A stretch of DNA of 64,000 bases from Paenibacillus albicereus (GTDB lineage: Bacteria; Bacillota; Bacilli; Paenibacillales; Paenibacillaceae). Each line of letters begins with the position of its first letter. Positions within the stretch are counted from its first letter, which is position 1. Below are positions 36,528 to 44,425 of the stretch, piece after piece. Both the position numbers and the translations under genes were made by a program. The notes below the pieces were generated by a model that saw only the letters and a list, made by a program, of their open reading frames with translations, had not been told where the DNA came from and ran no database searches. The DNA lies in assembly GCF_012676905.1 (NCBI RefSeq), contig NZ_CP051428.1:2380001-2444000 (forward strand), in the 5' to 3' direction.

Positions 36528-36582
36528 ACTTTCTTCGCTGACCTCGTTCGTGCGGACAGGCAGCGATTTCTTTTGTCCCGAG

Positions 36583-36597
36583 ATGTAAATATTACGA
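36583..36597 (+). promoter_or_regulatory. second Zur-box-like site before znuC
   Basis: ATGTAAATATTACGA agrees with TCGTAATNATTACGA in 11 of 14 fixed positions and lies 44 bp before the znuC start. Confidence 0.6.
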
Positions 36598-36640
36598 TGA
36601 TAGACGGATCAACCGAAAGACGGAAAGGAAGAAACAGGCC

Positions 36641-37348
36641 ATGATTCTAGCTTCGCTGAACGAAGTGGAGTTCGGCTACAACGATGCGCCGAGCCTTCAT
36701 AATGCGACGATCGAGGTGAGAAGCCGCGAGTTCGCTGCCGTTACGGGCCCGAACGGCGCTTCCAAGACGACGCTGCTCAAGCTGATGCTCGGACTGCTCA
36801 AGCCGTGGAAGGGCAAGACGTTCCTGGCCGCCAAGCGCGAGGACGGCCGGCCGCTCAAGGTCAGCTACGTCCCGCAGCAGATCGCGGCGTTCAACGGCGG
36901 CTTTCCGAGCAACGTGCAGGAGTTCGTGCTCTCGGGCTGCCTGAGCAGCGGCTCCTGGCTGAGGTGGGTGACGAAAGAGGACCGCGAGCTGGCCGAGAAG
37001 TCGCTGCGGCAGGTCGGCATGTGGCAGCTGCGGGAGAGGCGCATCGGAGAGCTCTCCGGCGGACAGAAGCAGCGCATCTGCATCGCCCGCGCGCTGGCCC
37101 AGCGGCCGGACCTGCTCGTCATGGACGAGCCGACGACCGGCATGGACGAGGCGAGCCGCAAAGGCTTCTACGAGCTGATGCGCCATATGGTCGACGCGCA
37201 CGGCATGTCGATCGTCATGGTCACCCATGGCCTGGAGGAATGCCGGCCGTACCTGGACCGCATCATCGAGCTGGAACGAAAGGGGGAGGGAGGATGGAAA
37301 TGCTGCACTACGACTTTATGCAGCGGGCATTTTTCGCCGGCGCGCTGA
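36641..37348 (+). CDS. znuC: zinc ABC transporter ATP-binding protein
   Basis: 235-residue ATPase of the high-affinity zinc importer: Walker A GPNGASKTT, signature LSGGQKQR, Walker B LLVMDEPTTGMDE and H-loop VTHG. The Gly normally before the Walker A lysine is Ser41; I recall similar changes in firmicute ZnuC/AdcC proteins, so it is probably tolerated. Its 3' end overlaps znuB by 55 bp, so its last roughly 18 residues are translated from the znuB start region. It belongs to the Zur-controlled operon. Confidence 0.9.
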   Translation: MILASLNEVEFGYNDAPSLHNATIEVRSREFAAVTGPNGASKTTLLKLMLGLLKPWKGKTFLAAKREDGRPLKVSYVPQQIAAFNGGFPSNVQEFVLSGCLSSGSWLRWVTKEDRELAEKSLRQVGMWQLRERRIGELSGGQKQRICIARALAQRPDLLVMDEPTTGMDEASRKGFYELMRHMVDAHGMSIVMVTHGLEECRPYLDRIIELERKGEGGWKCCTTTLCSGHFSPAR

Positions 37349-38187
37349 TCGCCGTCGTCGCCTCCGTGCTCGGCGTCTATCTGATGCTGCGCCGGCAAGC
37401 GCTCATGGCCGACATGCTCTCCCACGTCTCGCTCGCGGGCGTCGCGGCTGGCGCGTTCATCGGCCTCAGTCCGACGCTGTCCGGCTTTCTGACGGCGACG
37501 ATCGGCGCGGTCGCGGTGGAATATGTGCGCCGCTTCTACAAGACGTACAGTGAGATGTCGATCGCGATCATCATGGTCGGCGGCCTCTCGACGGCGGTCG
37601 TGCTCATGAGCCTGAACAAAACGATGAGCAAAAGCTTCACCTCGTACCTGTTCGGGTCGGTCGTCGCCGTGGACCGCTCCCAGCTGGTGCTCATGCTGAT
37701 CGTCACCGCCGCGGCCGCGCTGTTCTTCTTCTTCCTGCGCCGTCCGCTCTACCAGATGACGTTCGACGAAGAGACGGCCAAGGTCAGCGGCTTGCCGACG
37801 GGACTCATCTCGATGCTGTTCAGCGTCATCACGGGCATGATCGTCGCGGCCGCGATGCCGATCGTCGGCGTGCTGCTCGTCTCGTCGCTCATCATCCTGC
37901 CGGCGGCGCTCGCCATCCGGCTGACGTCGCGCTTCAGCGCCGCGCTGCTGCTCGCCATGGCGATCGGCCTGGCGGGCGTCCTGAGCGGCCTCACCGCCTC
38001 GTACGAGATGGGCACGCCGCCCGGCGGCACGATCGCGTTGGTGCTCCTCGCTTTTCTGGCTCTCGGCGTCGCATCGCAGAAGCTCGTCCGGCTCGTCCGG
38101 GCGAAGTCCAAGCATGCTGCCGCGGACACGGAGATGCATTCCTACGGTCCGATACCGAGGCTGGGCGAGGATTCCCATACATCTTGA
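37294..38187 (+). CDS. znuB: zinc ABC transporter permease
   Basis: 297-residue ABC-3 family permease with about eight membrane segments (first at about 12-32) and the family motif QALMADMLSHVSLAGVA. The start is ATG 37294 or 37300 behind a GGGGGAGGGAGG tract inside the end of znuC, a coupled overlap. The hydrophilic C-terminus after about 265 is unusually long. znuA follows 27 bp downstream. Confidence 0.92.
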   Translation: MEMLHYDFMQRAFFAGALIAVVASVLGVYLMLRRQALMADMLSHVSLAGVAAGAFIGLSPTLSGFLTATIGAVAVEYVRRFYKTYSEMSIAIIMVGGLSTAVVLMSLNKTMSKSFTSYLFGSVVAVDRSQLVLMLIVTAAAALFFFFLRRPLYQMTFDEETAKVSGLPTGLISMLFSVITGMIVAAAMPIVGVLLVSSLIILPAALAIRLTSRFSAALLLAMAIGLAGVLSGLTASYEMGTPPGGTIALVLLAFLALGVASQKLVRLVRAKSKHAAADTEMHSYGPIPRLGEDSHTS

Positions 38188-38214
38188 AGCACAATATGAA
38201 GGAGTGAGAGCATC

Positions 38215-39237
38215 ATGGCAAGGCAAAGGAAATGGATGTCCGGCCTGCTGCTGTCCGGCGGCCTGGCGCTTGCGCTGAGCGGCTGCGGCAGCAGCTCCGG
38301 CGGAGCGTCGAACGAGCCCGCCGGAAATGGCGGGACCGACGCAGGAGAAGGGGCGAAGCTGAACGTCGCCGCCACGATCTACCCGATGGCGGAATTCGCC
38401 CGGCAGGTCGGCGGCAGCCGGGTCAACGTCGTGCCGCTCGTGCCGACCGGCGTCGAGCCGCATGATTGGGAGCCGAGCGCCAAGGACATGGCGGCCATCA
38501 GCGACGCCGACGTTTTCGTCTACAACGGGATCGTCGAAAGCTGGGCCGAGCAGGCGATCGGCAGCGCGGCCAATCCGGACCGCGTCGACGTCGAGGCAAG
38601 CCGCGGACTGGCCGATCTCGAAGGCAGCGTCGACGATCCTCATCCCGGCGAGGAAAGCGAGGGAGATCCGAACCATGCGGACGAGCAAGGCGACGAGCAC
38701 GCCGAAGCGCAAGCCAAGGATCCCCATGTCTGGCTCGACCCGGTGCTTGCCCAGCAGGAGGTGCGCGCGATCCAGAAAGCCCTGGAGCAGGCCGATCCGG
38801 ACTACAAGGACCACTACGCGAAAAATGCCGATGCCTACATCGCCAAGCTCGAGGAGCTGCATCAGCAGTTCGTCTCGCAGCTGGAAACGTCCAAGCGCAA
38901 GGACTTCGTCACGTCGCATGCCGCCTTCACGTACCTGGCGGAGCGCTACGGATTGAAGCAGGTGCCGATCAGCGGCCTGTCGCCGGAGCAGGAGCCGTCG
39001 CCGGAGCAGATGGCGCAGGTCATCGAGTTCGTGCGGGAGCATCAGGTGAAGACGATCTTCTTCGAAACGCTCATCGACTCCAAGCTGGCCGACACGATCG
39101 CCGCCGAGACGCAAGCCGGCACGGACGTGCTCAATCCGCTCGAGGGACTGACGAAGGAGCAGGCGGATCAAGGCGAAGATTACATCAGCGTCATGACGAG
39201 CAACCTGAACGCGCTGGTCAAGGCTCTGAACGGCTGA
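38215..39237 (+). CDS. znuA: zinc-binding lipoprotein of the ABC importer
   Basis: 340-residue cluster A-I solute-binding protein with lipobox LSGC (Cys about 24). Zinc ligand candidates are His in GVEPHDWEPS, His in DPHVWLDP, His in TSHAAFTYL and an acidic residue in ETLIDSKLAD. A His/Asp/Glu-rich loop (about 142-170) typical of zinc-specific members precedes DPHVW. It is last in znuC-znuB-znuA, an order different from B. subtilis. AAGGAGTG lies before the ATG. Confidence 0.93.
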   Translation: MARQRKWMSGLLLSGGLALALSGCGSSSGGASNEPAGNGGTDAGEGAKLNVAATIYPMAEFARQVGGSRVNVVPLVPTGVEPHDWEPSAKDMAAISDADVFVYNGIVESWAEQAIGSAANPDRVDVEASRGLADLEGSVDDPHPGEESEGDPNHADEQGDEHAEAQAKDPHVWLDPVLAQQEVRAIQKALEQADPDYKDHYAKNADAYIAKLEELHQQFVSQLETSKRKDFVTSHAAFTYLAERYGLKQVPISGLSPEQEPSPEQMAQVIEFVREHQVKTIFFETLIDSKLADTIAAETQAGTDVLNPLEGLTKEQADQGEDYISVMTSNLNALVKALNG

Positions 39238-39289
39238 GTCCGGGTAGATGCCCGGCTTGGCCCGAAGGAGCTGTTTTTCCGAGGATTAA

Positions 39290-39304
39290 TCGTAATAATA
39301 ACGA
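39290..39304 (+). promoter_or_regulatory. Zur box upstream of the zagA-like gene
   Basis: TCGTAATAATAACGA differs from TCGTAATNATTACGA in one position. Confidence 0.75.
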
Positions 39305-39357
39305 AAAATTGAGCTGTAACCGAGCTGGCTGAGGCCAGCTTGTTCCTTGCTTTAAAA

Positions 39358-39372
39358 TCGTAAAATTTACAA
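39358..39372 (+). promoter_or_regulatory. second Zur-box-like site before the zagA-like gene
   Basis: TCGTAAAATTTACAA matches the consensus in 11 of 14 fixed positions and sits just before the ribosome site. A hairpin (39323-39340) lies between the two boxes. Confidence 0.55.
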
Positions 39373-39387
39373 TAAAGGAGAATATCC

Positions 39388-40584
39388 ATGTCCCATTCCT
39401 TGCTTCCCGTCACCGTCCTGAGCGGCTATCTCGGTTCCGGCAAGACGACGCTGCTGAACCATGTCTTGAACAACCGCGAGGGCTTGAAGGTCGCGGTCAT
39501 CGTGAACGATCTGAGCGAGGTGAATATCGACGCCGGGCTCGTCCAGGAGGGCGGCGGCCTGTCGCGCCTCGATGAAAAGCTCGTGGAAATGTCGAACGGC
39601 TGCATCTGCTGCACGCTGCGCGAGGACCTGCTCGTCGAGGTGGAGCGGCTGGCCCAGGAAGGACGCTTCGACTACATCCTGATCGAGTCGACCGGCGTCG
39701 GCGAGCCAGAGCCGGTCGCCCAGACGTTCTCCTACGTCGACGAGGAGCTCGGCATCGACCTGACGCGCTATTGCCGGCTGGATACGATGGTGACGGTCGT
39801 CGATGCCAATCGGTTCTGGATCGACTACAGCTCCGGCGAATCGCTGCTTCAGCGCAGCCAGGCGGTAGGCGAGGATGACGCCCGCGACGTTTCCGACCTG
39901 CTGCTCGACCAAGTGGAGTTCTGCGACGTGCTCGTGCTGAACAAATGCGATCTCGTGCCGGAGGAGGAGCTGCTCCGCCTCGAGGGCGTGCTGCGCCGGC
40001 TGCAGCCGCGGGCGCGTCTCATCCGCGCCGAGCACGGCCGGGTGGAGCCGTCCGCCATCCTGAACACGGGCTTGTTCGACTTTGACGAGGCCTCCGGCTC
40101 TGCCGGCTGGATGAAAGAGCTGGCCAAGCCGGCCCATGCGCCGGAGACGGACGAATACGGCATCTCGAGCTTCGTCTACGAACGCCGAGTCCCATTTCAT
40201 CCGGAGCGGCTGCGGCGGTGGCTGGGCGATTGGCCCGAGCAGGTCGTCCGCGCCAAAGGCTATGTCTGGCTGGCATCGCGGATGGAGACGGCTCAAAGCT
40301 TGAGCCAGGCGGGGCCGTCGATCACCTTTGGACCGGCGGGCTACTGGGCGGCTGCGCTTCCGCGAGAGGAGCAGGAGAGGCTGAAGCGGGACGACGCGGA
40401 GCTTGCGGCGAGCTGGCACCCCGTCTACGGCGACCGGCTCAGCCGAATCGTCTTCATCGGCATCGGACTGGACCCGGAGGCGATCACCGGCTCGCTCGAC
40501 CGCTGCCTGCTGACGGAAGCGGAGCTGGCTTCGGACGCGTCGGTCTTTGTCGATCGGCTCCCCGGAGCGGACGGCGCGGCATGA
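39388..40584 (+). CDS. zagA: COG0523 GTPase, zinc chaperone of ZagA/YciC type
   Basis: 398-residue G3E GTPase believed to deliver zinc to target enzymes during zinc limitation. GYLGSGKTT, the metal motif CxCC (Cys72, Cys74, Cys75 in NGCICC), Walker B-like [11 protein letters not shown] and the NKCD guanine motif are all present; a CobW C-terminal domain follows from about 265. The length equals B. subtilis ZagA (about 397), whose gene also has two Zur boxes. AAAGGAG lies before the ATG. It directly follows znuA but has its own control region. Confidence 0.9.
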   Translation: MSHSLLPVTVLSGYLGSGKTTLLNHVLNNREGLKVAVIVNDLSEVNIDAGLVQEGGGLSRLDEKLVEMSNGCICCTLREDLLVEVERLAQEGRFDYILIESTGVGEPEPVAQTFSYVDEELGIDLTRYCRLDTMVTVVDANRFWIDYSSGESLLQRSQAVGEDDARDVSDLLLDQVEFCDVLVLNKCDLVPEEELLRLEGVLRRLQPRARLIRAEHGRVEPSAILNTGLFDFDEASGSAGWMKELAKPAHAPETDEYGISSFVYERRVPFHPERLRRWLGDWPEQVVRAKGYVWLASRMETAQSLSQAGPSITFGPAGYWAAALPREEQERLKRDDAELAASWHPVYGDRLSRIVFIGIGLDPEAITGSLDRCLLTEAELASDASVFVDRLPGADGAA

Positions 40585-40704
40585 GGCGGCTCGGCTGAAC
40601 GGCCTTCGCAGCGGCTGGCAAGCTTCCCGGCCGGCCTTCGCAGCTGCCGCTCCGCTTGCCCGGCGGCTCGCGAACAACGCCCGCTTCTCGTCGGCGGGAG
40701 CGCC

Positions 40705-41823
40705 TCAGGGACGGCTGCCGGACAGCGAGGCCCAGCGCTCGCGCAAGGATCCCTCGTCGAGTCCCTCGCCGATGAGGACGAGATACGGCTGGCCGGGATA
40801 GGAGGCCTGCTCCCACTCCGTGCGCCCGCCGGCATGCTGGAGCAGCAGCGTTTCTGCGCCGTCGCGCCAATAGCCTTTGGCGCGCACGAGGCCGCCGCCG
40901 AGCTCTTGCAAAAACCGCTCGACCTCGGCTCGTTCCGGCTGCCGCCCGGCCGGCGCGGACAGCGTCAGCGAGCGCAAGGTCCCGCCGCTGAAGCTGTCCG
41001 CGGATGCGGGCGCCGCTGTCCGCAGCGCCTTCAGCGTGCCGGAGGGAGCGCTCCCCGAGCCGCCGCCGGCTGGCGGCGCGCCTGCGCTCCGGATGAGGCG
41101 AGAAGCGGATGTCGCGCCGAGCTCTGCGGCGGAGACAGCGCCGCCGGCAACGCTCGACGGCGCTGCCGCCGGAGCCGGCGCGAGGCCGGGAGCCCCAGAC
41201 CGGGGATGCACCCCGTGCAGCAAGGAAGCGGCATCGATGCGGCAGCGCTCCGTCTCCAGGACGGCGGCTGTCGCATTTTGCTTGCGGACGGCTCGCCGGA
41301 CGCTGAGCCGTCCGGCCTCCGCGATCGTATCCGCTTTGTTGAGCAGCACGAGATCGGCGCTCGCGATCTGGCTGCGCAGCGTGCGCACGAGCTCGCGGTC
41401 GGCGCTGAAGCGGCTGTTGTACTCGGCAAAGGTACCGGCGTCGACGACCGTGACGACCGCCGCCAGCTCAAGCCCGGCTGCGGCCAGCGGGCCGCCGGCC
41501 TGCAGCAGCTCGCGCAGCTCCGCCGGATCGGCTACGCCCGTCAGCTCGACGAACAGGACGTCCGGCTCCGTCCGCGCAAGCGAGGCGAGGCTCGACTCCA
41601 GCTCGCTCCGCTTCGTGCAGCATACGCAGCCGTCGAGCAGCTTGCGGACGGGAAGGCGCAGCTTTTCGGACACGAGGCTGCCGTCTACGTCGATCCTCCC
41701 CAGCTCGTTCATGAGCAGCGCGGCGCTCAATCCCCGGCGCGCGCATTCCTCCAGCAGACGCAGCAGCAGCGTCGTCTTGCCGCTTCCAAGGAAGCCGGAC
41801 AGCAAATAGACGGGTACGCTCAC
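40705..41823 (-). CDS. second COG0523 GTPase with a low-complexity insertion
   Basis: 372-residue G3E GTPase: GFLGSGKTT (about 10-18), CxCC with Cys66, Cys68 and Cys69 in DGCVCC, VELTGVADP, LLNKAD, and a short CobW C-terminal domain from about 295. Between them lies an Ala/Pro/Gly/Ser-rich stretch (about 215-295) in place of an ordered linker. The start is GTG 41823, with AAAGGAGAG ten bases upstream; the longer frame to 42072 lacks support. It converges on zagA. No Zur box is seen upstream, so its metal and control remain open. Confidence 0.82.
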   Translation of the reverse strand: MSVPVYLLSGFLGSGKTTLLLRLLEECARRGLSAALLMNELGRIDVDGSLVSEKLRLPVRKLLDGCVCCTKRSELESSLASLARTEPDVLFVELTGVADPAELRELLQAGGPLAAAGLELAAVVTVVDAGTFAEYNSRFSADRELVRTLRSQIASADLVLLNKADTIAEAGRLSVRRAVRKQNATAAVLETERCRIDAASLLHGVHPRSGAPGLAPAPAAAPSSVAGGAVSAAELGATSASRLIRSAGAPPAGGGSGSAPSGTLKALRTAAPASADSFSGGTLRSLTLSAPAGRQPERAEVERFLQELGGGLVRAKGYWRDGAETLLLQHAGGRTEWEQASYPGQPYLVLIGEGLDEGSLRERWASLSGSRP

Positions 41824-41867
41824 GGACGGCACTCTCCTTTCCCTGGCTAGACTAAGGATATGGACAG

Positions 41868-41979
41868 CCGGTGCGATGTAGTACCGGATAGGAAGGGAAA
41901 CGGAGTGCCAGCGAGCGGTCGAAGCGATGCAGGGACTTGCTGGAAGAACCGCCCGCGGCCTTGTGCCGCGGGCTTTTTT
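41868..41979 (+). ncRNA. possible structured RNA ending in a terminator
   Basis: Hairpin CCGGT/ACCGG (41868-41887), hairpin CCAGCGAG/CTTGCTGG (41908-41943) and a strong terminator CCCGCGGC/GCCGCGGG plus six T residues (41952-41979) follow one another on the plus strand. No coding gene on that strand precedes this terminator, so it must end some transcript, perhaps a small RNA or read-through from zagA. No known family is recognised. Confidence 0.35.
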
Positions 41980-42107
41980 GCGTAAGATGAGAGATGTTCC
42001 GGAAAATATCAAAATATCAGTTGGGGTATATCGCCAAAAAACGGGTATAGTGGATGTGACGAATCGACGCAATCCGCTATCGTCGTGAAGAACAGGAGGG
42101 GCCGGAC
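41980..42107 (+). promoter_or_regulatory. upstream region of the exopolysaccharide operon
   Basis: TATAGT at 42046-42051 is a possible -10, with TTGGGG 19 bp upstream. AAAATATC is repeated in tandem at 42003-42018. AGGAGGGG stands before the first gene. Confidence 0.4.
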
Positions 42108-43631
42108 ATGCTCGACGAGGCAGGACGCGCCAGACATCCGGCTCGAATCGCCGCTGCCGCCGCGCTTGCGGCCGCGCTCGTCATCTTGACGGCGCTGTTC
42201 GTCAAGCCGTATGTGGGCATGGCGGACAACGGAGACTTTTTCCGCGAGATCCACAATCCGGGTCTATACGACCTGAACGAGACGTACGAGGACCGGCACT
42301 TCGACTATTACAACCGCATCTACGGCATCCGGGAATATCCGTACGAAGCCAACACCGCGTTCATCTCCTCGCTGTCGCTGTTCATTCGCGCGGCCATCGG
42401 AGCGGACCTGCTGCTGACCGGCGACAACCGCTTCGATGTAAGGGCGATAGCCGCGCTGTACGCGATTCTGTTCGTGGCGGCGATCTATCTGATCGTGCGT
42501 CAGGCGGCGGAGCGTTTGACGGCGGCCGGGGCGGCCGTCGCGGCGCTGCTCGCCGTGTTCATCCTGGCCGACACGGGCTACACGGCTTATTTCAGCTCCT
42601 TTTACGGGGAGCCGGCCTCGTATGTGCTGCTGCTGCTGACGATGGCGCTGCTCATGCGGCTGCCGGAGCTCGACCGCCGATCGGCGGGCTGGCTCGCCGC
42701 CTGGGTCGCCGCCGCCGGCCTGTTCGCCGCGGCCAAGCAGCAGAACGCGCCGGCCGGCATCCTGCTGGCGCTGCTCGGGCTGAGAGCCGCCTTCCTGTAC
42801 GACAGCAGGCGGCTGCGGCGGCTGGCGATGGGCGGCGCGGCGGCGGTCGCGGCGGCAAGCGTGCTCACGTACGGGCTCATGTCCGACGACATCAAGCACA
42901 TCAATCAGTATCACGCCGTGACGCGCGGCATCCTCCAGAATACGGACTATCCGGAACGAGACCTGGAGGAGATCGGGCTCGATCCGAAGTTCGCCGTGCT
43001 GGCGGGCACGACGTACTACGACAAGTATCAGCTGGAGTCGGTGGAGTCCGAGCTCATGCAGGAGGAGTTCTATTCCAAGTTCGGCTATCTGTCGCTGCTC
43101 CGCTACTACGCGCTGCATGCGGACCGGGCGGTCGACAAGCTCAACGAGGCGGCGAGCCATGCCTACCAGATCCGGCCAGCGGCGATGGGCAATTACGAGA
43201 AGAGCGCGGGCAAGGAGCCGGGCGCGAAGTCGCCGTTCTTCTCCGGCTGGAGCAGCCTCAAGCTGGAGCTGTTCCCGCGCACGTTCCGCTTCATCGTCCT
43301 GTTCTACGCCGTCTTTTACGGCGGGCTGGCCTATTTCTACGTCTCGGCATGGAGGGGACGCCGGAGGGCTGACCAGTTCCGCCTCGAGGCGCTCGCGCTG
43401 CCGGGATTGATCGGCCTGTCGCAGCTCGGGGTATCGTTCCTCGGAGCGGGCGACGCCGATCTGGCCAAGCATCTGTTCCTCTTCAACGTCTGCTTCGACC
43501 TCATGTTCGGCCTGATGGCCGGCTGGGTCGCGCATAAGATCATGCAAAGGCTGCGCCTGCGCGGGAAGGCTGGGAAAACGAAATGGAAGTCAGAAAGCTC
43601 GATATCTGGGTCATCATCCTTGCCGTCCTGA
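42108..43631 (+). CDS. polytopic membrane protein, probable GT-C-like glycosyltransferase
   Basis: 507 residues with about ten membrane segments. After the first segment comes an extracellular stretch with MADNGDFFREIHNPGLYD and NETYEDRHFDYYNRIYG; acidic residues just after the first helix are typical of GT-C enzymes using lipid-linked sugars. It resembles proteins annotated as WsfD-type hexose transferases, from memory. It is first in an exopolysaccharide operon, overlapping the next gene by 49 bp, and has no counterpart in the B. subtilis ydaKLMN set. It could modify the polymer or add a primer. Confidence 0.65.
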   Translation: MLDEAGRARHPARIAAAAALAAALVILTALFVKPYVGMADNGDFFREIHNPGLYDLNETYEDRHFDYYNRIYGIREYPYEANTAFISSLSLFIRAAIGADLLLTGDNRFDVRAIAALYAILFVAAIYLIVRQAAERLTAAGAAVAALLAVFILADTGYTAYFSSFYGEPASYVLLLLTMALLMRLPELDRRSAGWLAAWVAAAGLFAAAKQQNAPAGILLALLGLRAAFLYDSRRLRRLAMGGAAAVAAASVLTYGLMSDDIKHINQYHAVTRGILQNTDYPERDLEEIGLDPKFAVLAGTTYYDKYQLESVESELMQEEFYSKFGYLSLLRYYALHADRAVDKLNEAASHAYQIRPAAMGNYEKSAGKEPGAKSPFFSGWSSLKLELFPRTFRFIVLFYAVFYGGLAYFYVSAWRGRRRADQFRLEALALPGLIGLSQLGVSFLGAGDADLAKHLFLFNVCFDLMFGLMAGWVAHKIMQRLRLRGKAGKTKWKSESSISGSSSLPS

Positions 43632-44425
43632 GCTACGGGATGGTCAACTGGTTCGTGCTGCTCCCCAAAGACAATTATTTGCAAAATACGCTGCTGCTGA
43701 GCGCGCTGTTCGCGGTCGCGGTGCTTTCCTACCTGAGCGGCCTCATGATCGCGCTCACCGCTTCGGCCGTGTGCATCTTCTTCTACGGCAGCTACGTCAT
43801 GTACGGAAGCGTCATGCAGGGCAAAGGCATCGAGTCGCAGGTGTATTACTGGCTCGTGCTGCTGCCGCTTGTCGCCGTGCTCACGGCAGTCATCGGCAGC
43901 CTGATCCGCTCCATCCAGCAGGAGAACGTGCGCATGCGGGAGCGGTACTCGGACTTCGTCACGATCGACGAGACGACCGGACTCGAGAACGCCCGCGTCT
44001 TCTACGCCGTGCTTAGCCAGTTCATGAGCCTGTCCCGCCGCTACGAGCTGCCGCTCAGCGTCATGCTCGTGCGTCTCGACTACTACGACGACATCCGCAG
44101 CATCGTCGGAGGGGAGGCGATGAAGGACGTCGTCGCCTGGATCGGCAAGCGGCTCGGCGAGAGCACGCGCAGCGAGGACTCCAGCTACATCCTCGAGGAT
44201 GGGCGGACGTTCGCGCTGCTGCTGCTCGGCGACCGGGAGGGGGCGCAGGTCGTCAAGTCCCGCATCAAGGAAAGCATTTACGCGTACGATCTGCAAAAGG
44301 CCGCGAAGGCGGTCACCGTGCGGCTCGAGCTGCGCGTCGGCGTGGCCGCCTACGATCCATCCGAACCGTCCGATCCGCTCGCGCTGCGCCGCGCGGCCGA
44401 GAAGGACATGGAGTACGATGTCTAG
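43583..44425 (+). CDS. ydaK: membrane protein with degenerate GGDEF domain, YdaK-like c-di-GMP receptor
   Basis: 280 residues: about four membrane segments (about 8-110), a short coiled coil, then a GGDEF-fold domain from about 125 (DETTGLENARVF). The active-site signature is replaced by EDGRT (205-209), so it should not make c-di-GMP. RSED (196-199) is an intact RxxD inhibitory site at the canonical distance, which suggests it binds c-di-GMP. In B. subtilis, YdaK is such a receptor and activates exopolysaccharide synthesis by YdaLMN. The following genes match that set in order. Confidence 0.8.
   Translation: MEVRKLDIWVIILAVLSYGMVNWFVLLPKDNYLQNTLLLSALFAVAVLSYLSGLMIALTASAVCIFFYGSYVMYGSVMQGKGIESQVYYWLVLLPLVAVLTAVIGSLIRSIQQENVRMRERYSDFVTIDETTGLENARVFYAVLSQFMSLSRRYELPLSVMLVRLDYYDDIRSIVGGEAMKDVVAWIGKRLGESTRSEDSSYILEDGRTFALLLLGDREGAQVVKSRIKESIYAYDLQKAAKAVTVRLELRVGVAAYDPSEPSDPLALRRAAEKDMEYDV

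Noticed and set aside
41868-41979. T-box or known riboswitch
   Set aside because: No T-box word, cobalamin, TPP, SAM or c-di-GMP consensus is seen; kept only as an unknown structured segment.
43583-44425. Active diguanylate cyclase
   Set aside because: GGDEF is replaced by EDGRT, so catalytic metal and substrate residues are missing.
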